A stretch of DNA of 6,917 bases, from positions 1-6,917 of the forward strand of contig JAPLVT010000012.1 of the NCBI GenBank assembly GCA_026396975.1. Direction: 5' to 3'. Within the stretch, counting starts at the first letter, position 1; every line of letters begins with the position of its first letter. Of the stretch, positions 1 to 4,401 are shown piece by piece. A model generated the notes under the pieces. It saw only the letters and a list, made by a program, of their open reading frames with translations. It was not told where the DNA came from and searched no databases. The DNA is from Candidatus Iainarchaeum sp. Its GTDB lineage: Archaea; Iainarchaeota; Iainarchaeia; Iainarchaeales; GCA-2688035. The translations under genes were made by a program, and so were the position numbers.

Positions 1-641
1 TCTCTCCTGTCAAATCTTCTCTGCACCTCAGTGGGCCTTACGGTCAGGCCCTTTCGTTGGGATAATTCCGCAACCAACGCTCTGCCTTCGTCAACTGTAA
101 GATTGTCCGGGTTTTCTCTATACAACAGTGGGATTACCGTAAAAAGTTCTCCGCCTTTTTCCAAATCCGAGATTGCCTTTGCTATCGAATGCCTTACAAG
201 GCCTTTCGGCAGATGATAGTCCTCGCCGTATAAATCGCAAATCATGTGAAACTTCCTTTCATGCTTTGTTGTAATCCCAAACGCCCTTTTGGCTTTGTCT
301 ATCACCGCCCGATATTCTGGTGCAATTGTTCTGGACAGGCTCAGCGCCTCTACGATTATTCTATCCGGTGCAATGCCTTTCAAATCCGCGCCCGCTCTTC
401 CAGTACCGGCTCCCTTATCCAAGGCCAATATTTTGCCACTGCTAGCAGCCAGCCTTCTCTGCAGCGATTGCTGCAACGCGTTATAAAAAGGGGCTTCTCT
501 GAGTGCCCTGTCCAAATTGTACGGCCTCTCTGCCTGGCCTGCATCAGCCTTTCTCACGAAAGCCGCGGCCTCGGCCAACCGCTGTCTTGTGAGGGAATTT
601 TTTGCATTAAGCGCATTCCGGGGGAACTTTCTTGCAGCCAT
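1..641 (-). CDS. Putative SAM-dependent methyltransferase-like protein (partial, C-terminus beyond the left edge)
   Basis: Read on the minus strand from an ATG at 641, the frame stays open for 213 codons and leaves the window without a stop. The first ~65 residues are basic, helical and rich in Ala and Arg (start MAARKFPRNALNAKN). From about residue 70 the pattern is that of a Rossmann methyltransferase. It has a strand with a glycine-rich motif (ILALDKGAGTGRAGADL, like the AdoMet-binding motif I), then IVEALSLSRTIAPEYRAVI, a later acidic strand (FHMICDLYGEDY, in the position of motif IV), and a helix followed by LEKGGELFTVIP, like the 'LKPGG' strand of the family. The substrate cannot be told. 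The start is chosen because it is the first ATG after a TATA-like box centred 27 nt upstream, which suits a leaderless mRNA. The gene diverges from the one at 769. Family assignment is by motif only and could be wrong in detail. Confidence 0.65.
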   Translation of the reverse strand, partial: MAARKFPRNALNAKNSLTRQRLAEAAAFVRKADAGQAERPYNLDRALREAPFYNALQQSLQRRLAASSGKILALDKGAGTGRAGADLKGIAPDRIIVEALSLSRTIAPEYRAVIDKAKRAFGITTKHERKFHMICDLYGEDYHLPKGLVRHSIAKAISDLEKGGELFTVIPLLYRENPDNLTVDEGRALVAELSQRKGLTVRPTEVQRRFDRR

Positions 642-663
642 TGTATATAAGCAAGCCAAATAC

Positions 664-673
664 AGTATAATAC
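664..673 (-). promoter_or_regulatory. TATA-like box for the leftward methyltransferase-like gene
   Basis: On the minus strand this reads GTATTATACT and is centred about 27 nt upstream of the A of the ATG at 641. An A-rich stretch (AAAGTAAAATG) precedes it, where a BRE would lie. The spacing predicts a transcript beginning at or near the start codon. This is a pattern match only. Confidence 0.45.
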
Positions 674-715
674 ATTTTACTTTGAATTGCCGATTCCGCA
701 GCCTGGAAACAGGAA

Positions 716-731
716 CCTATTTAAATATAGG
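716..731 (+). promoter_or_regulatory. TATA box in a palindrome, for the gene at 769
   Basis: The sequence CCTATTTAAATATAGG has a strong archaeal TATA core (TTTAAATA) inside five-base inverted arms, CCTAT and ATAGG. A start site about 25 nt downstream would fall near 750, giving a leader of roughly 18 nt before the GTG at 769. The arms could also be a repressor site, but no regulator is implied by anything else seen. Confidence 0.55.
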
Positions 732-748
732 CGGCTTTTTATTTTAAG

Positions 749-763
749 CCAGAAAAATTCTGG
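749..763 (+). repeat. Perfect hairpin in the short leader of the gene at 769
   Basis: CCAGAA-AAA-TTCTGG is a six-base-pair perfect inverted repeat with a three-base loop, ending five bases before the GTG start. If transcription starts near 750 as the TATA box predicts, this hairpin is almost the entire 5' leader and would sit against the start codon. Confidence 0.5.
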
Positions 764-768
764 ATCAG

Positions 769-1104
769 GTGAGCCTTTTGCCAAAAGCGATTATTGCGTT
801 AAGGGAAACAATAAACAAGTGGCGCCCGCCTTTCGGGAAAACAGTTACTGACAGCGAGATTACAGTGGAAGCAGGGCAGGCATTCGACCAGATAGAGCAC
901 ATGAAAGACCCGGTGTTCAAGCTTGTGCGCTGCGACGGCGACAGGGTGCTGATAGAGCACCACAGGCTTTTCACTCTGAAGGGCCACGAGCACCCCGCGA
1001 ACAGGCAGGTCTGGGTGGGCAAAGACCAGGAAACTTCTTTTACTTACCTCTGGGGCGCAGACGGCATAACAAAAAGCCTGCAGCTGAAGGAAATAGTGGA
1101 ATAA
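769..1104 (+). CDS. Conserved-looking protein of unknown function, 111 aa
   Basis: I do not recognise this protein. It starts with GTG, the first start after an in-frame stop at 745-747, and sits behind a strong TATA box. Residues 1-20 (MSLLPKAIIALRETINKW) look like an amphipathic helix. The rest reads as alternating short strands, with several charged and aromatic positions (PVFKLVRCDGDRVLIEHH, then RLFTLKGHEH and FTYLWGADGI). It has no signal peptide, no transmembrane segment and one cysteine. It is soluble and probably a compact alpha+beta or beta-barrel domain. The start codon overlaps an AGGTGA string (767-772), so no normally spaced ribosome-binding site is seen. Its neighbours, a divergent methyltransferase-like gene and a downstream arsR with its own promoter, give no clue to its role. 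Confidence 0.7.
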   Translation: MSLLPKAIIALRETINKWRPPFGKTVTDSEITVEAGQAFDQIEHMKDPVFKLVRCDGDRVLIEHHRLFTLKGHEHPANRQVWVGKDQETSFTYLWGADGITKSLQLKEIVE

Positions 1105-1147
1105 GCGCAGCGCGGCTTCTTTTTCCAGCACACTCCGCAGCGGTCGG

Positions 1148-1157
1148 GTTTATAAAC
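1148..1157 (+). promoter_or_regulatory. TATA box of the arsR-micropeptide unit
   Basis: GTTTATAAAC is a perfect ten-base palindrome with a TTTATAAA core, centred about 28 nt upstream of the ATG at 1181. It predicts transcription starting at or next to the start codon, i.e. a leaderless mRNA. Confidence 0.6.
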
Positions 1158-1162
1158 TATTG

Positions 1163-1182
1163 ATATGAATTATTTTTCATAT
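1163..1182 (+). promoter_or_regulatory. ArsR/SmtB-type operator, overlapping the predicted transcription start and start codon
   Basis: Perfect seven-base arms ATATGAA (1163-1169) and TTCATAT (1176-1182) are separated by six bases. TGAA-N6-TTCA cores within AT-rich arms are typical of sites bound by SmtB/CzrA-type ArsR-family repressors (established knowledge). The site lies just downstream of the TATA box and runs into the ATG at 1181, so a bound dimer would block transcription initiation. Autoregulation by the ArsR protein encoded directly after it is the simplest reading, and is inferred. Confidence 0.6.
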
Positions 1183-1504
1183 GAAATCAGATTCATCGGC
1201 TTACTGCAACTGCTTTGAGGTTCTTGGCAACAGGCTGCGCATTGACCTAATCAACGAGCTTATGCGCACGCCCCACAGCGTTTCGGAACTTGCGCTATTG
1301 CTTGACGCTGAGCAGAGCAGGGTGAGCCACTCGCTCGACGCACTGCGCAAATGCGGCTTCGTGGAAGCAAGGAGGGAAGGCAAAAAAATGATTTACACTG
1401 TGCCCGCGGGCTTTGCGAAGAAGGTGAAGGAAAGGGGGATTTTTGCCGCGCTGGAAATGCATTATGCAAGCCACGCTGGCGAATGCTGGAGGTGTGAAGA
1501 ATGA
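1181..1504 (+). CDS. ArsR/SmtB-family winged-helix repressor, likely metal- or thiol-sensing
   Basis: This 107-aa protein has the length and layout of an ArsR-family dimeric repressor. Residues 12-30 form the first helices (FEVLGNRLRIDLINELMRT), residues 32-60 the helix-turn-helix (SVSELALLLDAEQSRVSHSLDALRKCGFVE, with the family's 'SQSxVSxHLxxLRxxGLV' pattern), and residues 62-74 the beta wing (ARREGKKMIYTV). The familiar Cys-x-Cys of the alpha-3 sensor site of ArsR is absent. Other candidate ligands occur instead: Cys9 and Cys11 at the N-terminus, and His94, His98, Cys102 and Cys105 at the C-terminus (HYASHAGECWRC). These resemble, respectively, the N-terminal cysteines of CadC and a C-terminal alpha-5 type site. 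The ATG at 1181 follows a TATA box at leaderless spacing and overlaps an inverted-repeat operator. Its stop overlaps the start of a cysteine-rich micro-ORF. Which metal or thiol it senses cannot be told. Confidence 0.85.
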   Translation: MKSDSSAYCNCFEVLGNRLRIDLINELMRTPHSVSELALLLDAEQSRVSHSLDALRKCGFVEARREGKKMIYTVPAGFAKKVKERGIFAALEMHYASHAGECWRCEE

Positions 1505-1551
1505 AATGCAAATGTTGCTGCTGTTGCTGTGAATGCAAGCAGAAGAAGTGA
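1501..1551 (+). CDS. Cysteine-rich 16-aa micropeptide, metallothionein-like, overlapping the arsR stop
   Basis: The reading frame MKCKCCCCCCECKQKK has eight cysteines in sixteen residues, six of them consecutive, with lysines at both ends. Its ATG overlaps the arsR TGA as ATGA (1501-1504), the usual arrangement for translational coupling. The cysteine codons mix TGC and TGT (TGC, TGT, TGC, TGC, TGT, TGC, TGT, TGC), so the frame is not a simple triplet repeat. Such density fits a thiolate metal chelator or a metal/thiol relay. Pairing an ArsR/SmtB repressor with a metallothionein is known from cyanobacterial smtB-smtA, but this peptide is far shorter than SmtA. It is too short for ordinary gene callers. 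Alternatives: a leader peptide whose translation senses cysteine supply, or a chance ORF. The overlap, start, stop and composition together argue against chance, but translation is unproven. Confidence 0.6.
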   Translation: MKCKCCCCCCECKQKK

Positions 1552-1607
1552 TTACGGTCAAGCAGATAACTAAACGTAACAAAAAAAATTCATGAGAAGG
1601 CGCTATA

Positions 1608-1682
1608 ATGAAAAAAAGAATTTACCTTGACCACGCAAACCTTTTGCAAGCAAAAGTTTTACCAAAAAAGGTGGTCCAATGA
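1608..1682 (+). CDS. 24-aa leader ORF duplicating the N-terminus of iscS and overlapping its start
   Basis: Starting at the ATG at 1608, this frame encodes MKKRIYLDHA, nearly identical to the IscS N-terminus MKRIYLDHA, then diverges (NLLQAKVLPKKVVQ) and stops at TGA 1680-1682. That stop overlaps the iscS ATG (ATGA at 1679-1682). AGAAGG at 1595-1600 could be its ribosome-binding site. It may be a translated leader coupled to iscS, or simply the old iscS start disrupted by insertion of a short hairpin element with duplication of the gene's first bases. Both could be true. Its translation is not established. Confidence 0.45.
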   Translation: MKKRIYLDHANLLQAKVLPKKVVQ

Positions 1683-1704
1683 AAAGAATTTACCTTGACC
1701 ACGC
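1614..1704 (+). repeat. Partial duplication of the iscS 5' end, spaced 68 nt, flanking a hairpin insert
   Basis: AAAAGAATTTACCTTGACCACGC occurs at 1614-1636 and again at 1682-1704 as perfect direct copies; only the first 20 bases or so need be noted to see it. Between them lies about 45 nt containing CTTTTGC-AA-GCAAAAG (1641-1656). ACCTTTT (1639-1645) can instead pair with AAAAGGT (1666-1672), and GACCAC (1629-1634) with GTGGTC (1671-1676). The last pairing would sequester sequence just upstream of the iscS ATG. The pattern is that of a small palindromic element inserted with target duplication, or a local tandem duplication followed by drift. Confidence 0.7.
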
Positions 1705-2896
1705 GGCCACAACGCCGTTGGATGAGAGGGTGCTGAATGCGATGCAGCCTTTCTTCTGGCAAAAATTCGGCAACGCCAGCAGCGTGCACTCTTTTGGCAC
1801 GGAAGCACGCGAGGCTGTCGAGAAAAGCAGGGAAACAGTCGCAAAGGCAATCAACGCGAGGCCGGAGGAAATCTATTTCACATCAGGCGGAACGGAAAGC
1901 GACAATATTGCGATACTGGAGATTGCCTACGCGAACAGGGAAAGGGGAAAGCACATTGTGACAAGCAAGATAGAGCACCATGCGGTTGAAGAAACCTGCA
2001 AATTCCTGGAAAAAGACGGCTTTATGGCAAGCTGGCTTGGCGTTGACAAGGAAGGGCTTGTTGATTTGGGGGAAGTGGGAAATGCGGTAACCGGCAAGAC
2101 CATTCTTGTGAGCGTAATGCACGCGAACAACGAAATCGGGACTATTGAGCCGATTGTGGAGATTGGAAAAATCTGCAGGGAAAAAGGCGCTTTCTTCCAC
2201 ACAGACGCAGTGCAGAGCGTCGGAAAGGAAAAAATTGACGTGAACAAAATGAACATTGACCTGCTTAGCAGCAGCGCGCACAAGTTTTACGGCCCGAAAG
2301 GAGCGGGCTTCCTCTTCGTGAAAGAGGGAACAGAAATACAGCCGCTGATGCACGGCGGCGGGCATGAGCGCGGGCTGAGGAGCGGAACGGAAAACGTTCC
2401 TGGAATCGTAGGGCTTGCTGCGGCGCTTGAGATTGCGGAAAAAGAGCGCGAAAAGGAAAATGCGCGGGAGAGAATTCTTGCAAAAAAATTGCTTAAGGGC
2501 GCTCTCGGCATCGAAAACAGCTGGCTCAACGGCCCTGCCATCGGGCCAAAAAGGCTGAGCAATAATGTCAATTTGGGGTTTGATTTTGTCGAAGGCGAAA
2601 GCATGGTACTCATGCTCAGCGACAAGGGAATTGCCGCAAGCACGGGCAGCGCCTGCAGCAGCAAGAGCCTTGAGCCGAGCCATGTGCTTAGGGCAATCGG
2701 CCTGCCGCACGTGAAGTGCCACGGCAGCCTGAGGTTTTCGCTCGGCAGAGGCACAACCGCAAAGGATATTGATTATGTTTTGGGCGCGCTGCCTCGCATT
2801 GTTGAAAAATTGCGGAAGATAAGCCCGCTGAGGAAGGGCGTTGACATTAGCGAGTTTGAAGAGGATATCGAACACGTGCATGGGCACGAACACTAA
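1679..2896 (+). CDS. iscS: Cysteine desulfurase (IscS/NifS family)
   Basis: A PLP-dependent enzyme that removes sulfur from L-cysteine, giving alanine and an enzyme persulfide that feeds iron-sulfur cluster assembly and tRNA thiolation. The 405-aa length is normal for the family. Visible landmarks: the N-terminal signature YLDHAATTPLD, the cofactor-contacting EHHA (His100/His101), HTDAVQ (Asp176 at the pyridine nitrogen), SSAHKFYGPKGAG with Lys202 as the PLP lysine, RSGTEN, and the mobile loop STGSACSS with catalytic Cys326. The short Cys loop and overall sequence match the IscS-like (group I) rather than the SufS-like type. The C-terminus ends in an unusual His-rich tail (HVHGHEH). The ATG at 1679 begins the family's standard N-terminus. 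It is overlapped by the stop of a leader ORF and followed by iscU after 17 nt, so desulfurase and scaffold are made together. Confidence 0.95.
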   Translation: MKRIYLDHAATTPLDERVLNAMQPFFWQKFGNASSVHSFGTEAREAVEKSRETVAKAINARPEEIYFTSGGTESDNIAILEIAYANRERGKHIVTSKIEHHAVEETCKFLEKDGFMASWLGVDKEGLVDLGEVGNAVTGKTILVSVMHANNEIGTIEPIVEIGKICREKGAFFHTDAVQSVGKEKIDVNKMNIDLLSSSAHKFYGPKGAGFLFVKEGTEIQPLMHGGGHERGLRSGTENVPGIVGLAAALEIAEKEREKENARERILAKKLLKGALGIENSWLNGPAIGPKRLSNNVNLGFDFVEGESMVLMLSDKGIAASTGSACSSKSLEPSHVLRAIGLPHVKCHGSLRFSLGRGTTAKDIDYVLGALPRIVEKLRKISPLRKGVDISEFEEDIEHVHGHEH

Positions 2897-2913
2897 GGCG
2901 CTGGTGGTTTTGG

Positions 2914-3378
2914 ATGTATTCGGAAAAAGTTTTGAAAGAATTCAGGCACCCAAAAAATCTCGGGAAAATCCATAATCCCGATGGCTTGGGAAAGGTGGGC
3001 AATCCCGTTTGCGGCGATCTTCTTTGGATATACATCAAGGTCGGCAAGAACAAGAAGGGTCAGGAAATAATAAAGGACATAAAGGTGAAGACTTTTGGGT
3101 GTGTTGCAGCTTTGGCTACTTCGAGCAAACTAACCACAATGGCAAAGGGCATGACTCTGGACGAAGCGCTGAAAATAAACAAGGAGAAAATTGCAAAAGA
3201 GTTGGACGGCTTGCCGCCGCAGAAAATGCACTGCAGCGTTCTATCAATGGACGGATTGCGCAGGGCGATCGAGGACTACAGGAACAAAAAAGCCGGGCGT
3301 ATCGAACCGAGCAAGAAGCAGCCATCGCGCAGCAGCTGCCGCCATAGGAATAAAAAGGGCAATGGTAAAAGTAATTAG
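2914..3378 (+). CDS. iscU: Iron-sulfur cluster assembly scaffold (IscU/NifU N-terminal family)
   Basis: This is the scaffold on which sulfur from IscS and iron combine into [2Fe-2S] or [4Fe-4S] clusters before transfer to target proteins. The family start MYSEKVLKEFRHPKN is present, as are all three cluster cysteines: Cys33 in NPVCGD (with Asp35, needed for cluster release), Cys63 in KTFGCVAALATSS and Cys107 in KMHCSVL. The LPPQKMHC stretch corresponds to the LPPVK motif of IscU, read by the HscA chaperone in bacteria. The core ends near residue 122 (IEDY). It is followed by a ~30-residue basic, low-complexity tail with one extra cysteine (residue 142) that is not usual for IscU. The ATG has GGTGG about 11 nt upstream and follows iscS by 17 nt, so it is in the same operon. 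Confidence 0.93.
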   Translation: MYSEKVLKEFRHPKNLGKIHNPDGLGKVGNPVCGDLLWIYIKVGKNKKGQEIIKDIKVKTFGCVAALATSSKLTTMAKGMTLDEALKINKEKIAKELDGLPPQKMHCSVLSMDGLRRAIEDYRNKKAGRIEPSKKQPSRSSCRHRNKKGNGKSN

Positions 3379-3395
3379 CAAGAAAGTGGTTTTTG

Positions 3396-3737
3396 ATGGG
3401 TCTAAAACAGGCGATCATCGTGAGGACTGACCTGCATATGGGCAGGGGAAAGATCGCCGCGCAGTGCGCGCACGCAAGCGTTATGGCGCTGAATGAGCTT
3501 CCTCCGGCTATCTTCGAATCATGGAACGCTGGCGGGATGAAAAAAATCGTTTTAAAGGTCGGCAGCAAGCAGGAACTGCTCGAGCTTTACCAGAAAACCA
3601 GGAGGAGGTTTCCCTCTTCGATAGTGCACGATGCTGGCTTGACGCAGGTAAATCCGGGAGAGCCCACTTGCATTGCAATCGGCCCTGCTGAAGAAAAGGA
3701 AATAGACATTGTTACCGGCGGCCTGAGACTGCTTTAA
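3396..3737 (+). CDS. pth2: Peptidyl-tRNA hydrolase, archaeal/eukaryotic type (Pth2)
   Basis: It cleaves the ester bond in peptidyl-tRNAs dropped from stalled ribosomes, recycling tRNA. The 113-aa protein matches the Pth2 fold and length. It has QAIIVRTDLHMGRGKIAAQCAHAS near the N-terminus (the conserved Lys and AAQ-AHA helix), a middle GGMKKIVLKVGSKQELLEL, and the C-terminal catalytic region HDAGLTQVNPGEPTCIAIGP with the conserved Asp. ATG 3396 is preferred over the in-frame TTG one codon earlier because it gives the family N-terminus MGLKQAIIV. The gene follows iscU by 17 nt with no promoter in between, so it is probably the last gene of the iscS-iscU transcript. A role in Fe-S metabolism is not implied. 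Confidence 0.93.
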   Translation: MGLKQAIIVRTDLHMGRGKIAAQCAHASVMALNELPPAIFESWNAGGMKKIVLKVGSKQELLELYQKTRRRFPSSIVHDAGLTQVNPGEPTCIAIGPAEEKEIDIVTGGLRLL

Positions 3738-3781
3738 GAAAAAGTTCCGGCTTTGCTTCCAATTCGCGGAAATCCGTTGAA

Positions 3782-4288
3782 TCAATCCGTTGCCACGCCG
3801 AGTTCCTGGTCGACCTGCAACACGCATTTTCTCTTGTAGAAATCCGGCATTGTTTCGCAGTAAGAGTACTCCCCCATATCTTTTGCAATGCCCGTGATGC
3901 ACCAGTAGAACAGCGCCTCGTTGTAGTTCAGCCTGCCGCAAATATTCTTGTTGGTGGTATCGACAGCAATGCCCGCGATGCAGGTTATTTTCGTTGAGTT
4001 ATCGTCTATGTTGCTGCACAAGTCAACGTTCCCTTCATCAGCCGCCTGATACAACCAGCAAAGGTCGTGGTCCAGCTGCGTCGGCTGCTGGTTGCAAGTG
4101 CCCGCGATTGGCGCTGTGTCGCTGGCATAGGCGCCTTCCTCAGCGAAAGGCGTGTCGCCAAGGTCGATTACTGGCTCTTCCTCCATCGGCTGCGCCTGCT
4201 GCTGCGTGTACAACAGGTAGAACGCGATTCCGGTTATTGCGAAAACTATTACAAGCGCGATTATCTTGTCGCCGGTCTTCTCAAGCAT
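3782..4288 (-). CDS. Membrane-anchored protein with eight regularly spaced cysteines, 168 aa
   Basis: Unknown function. A short charged N-terminus (MLEKTGDK) is followed by one hydrophobic helix at residues 9-27, so the protein is probably anchored with its C-terminus outside. Residues 30-60 form an acidic, low-complexity linker. Residues 61-160 are helical with cysteines at 65, 77, 91, 103, 117, 130, 144 and 155, at gaps alternating close to 12 and 14. Repeats of the type C-x3-IA-x8/10-C are visible around 103 (CIAGIAVDTTNKNIC) and 130 (CITGIAKDMGEYSYC). The pattern suggests two-helix repeats stapled by four disulfide bonds on the cell exterior, perhaps for protein binding. It converges on pth2, leaving 44 nt between their stop codons. 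The ATG at 4288 follows a strong TATA box at leaderless spacing. Confidence 0.8.
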   Translation of the reverse strand: MLEKTGDKIIALVIVFAITGIAFYLLYTQQQAQPMEEEPVIDLGDTPFAEEGAYASDTAPIAGTCNQQPTQLDHDLCWLYQAADEGNVDLCSNIDDNSTKITCIAGIAVDTTNKNICGRLNYNEALFYWCITGIAKDMGEYSYCETMPDFYKRKCVLQVDQELGVATD

Positions 4289-4310
4289 CTAGTGAAATAA
4301 TGCCCAAAAT

Positions 4311-4320
4311 AGTATTTAAA
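4311..4320 (-). promoter_or_regulatory. TATA box of the eight-cysteine membrane protein gene
   Basis: On the minus strand this reads TTTAAATACT, preceded by ACC-rich sequence, and is centred about 28 nt upstream of the ATG at 4288. It is one of the best archaeal TATA matches in the window and predicts a leaderless mRNA. Confidence 0.6.
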
Positions 4321-4372
4321 GGTTTTCAGATGGAAAGCGCGCCCCACGGCAAGCCTTATTAACTAAAAAGAA

Positions 4373-4384
4373 GTAAAATAAAAT
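4373..4384 (+). promoter_or_regulatory. TATA-like box of the gene at 4402
   Basis: GTAAAATAAAAT is centred about 24 nt before the ATG at 4402 and 30 nt before a second in-frame ATG at 4408. Either start would be near-leaderless. It is an A/T-rich match without a strict consensus. Confidence 0.4.
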
Positions 4385-4401
4385 CGCACTCCAAAAAGGC
4401 G

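Noticed and set aside
246..650. Plus-strand open frames over the left end
   Set aside because: They are antisense to the continuous minus-strand methyltransferase-like frame, and their proteins show no family features.
702..713. CCTG-GAAA-CAGG tetraloop-like hairpin
   Set aside because: It is only four pairs and lies upstream of the predicted transcription start of the gene at 769, so it is probably not transcribed with it.
1511..1532. TGT/TGC run read as a simple trinucleotide repeat
   Set aside because: The order of TGT and TGC is irregular and is bounded by lysine and glutamate codons in a frame that starts exactly on the arsR stop, so a slippage repeat is the weaker explanation. It remains a possible origin.
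1589..1612. TTCAT...ATGAA as a second ArsR operator before iscS
   Set aside because: The arms are only five bases, the spacer is 14 bases and the order is reversed relative to the site at 1163-1182. It is too weak to call.
1592..1630. 12-codon ORF starting ATG at 1592 upstream of iscS
   Set aside because: It overlaps the 1608 leader ORF in another frame, has no family resemblance and no coupling to iscS.
1883..2893. Long minus-strand open frame (336 codons) opposite iscS
   Set aside because: It lies antisense to an unambiguous cysteine desulfurase with all catalytic residues. Its product is Ala/Phe/Arg-rich without any recognisable motif, as expected from the codon bias of the true gene.
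3738..3781. Terminator between the convergent pth2 and eight-cysteine genes
   Set aside because: No stem followed by a T run is seen. A short direct repeat (ATCCGTTG twice) is present but explains nothing.
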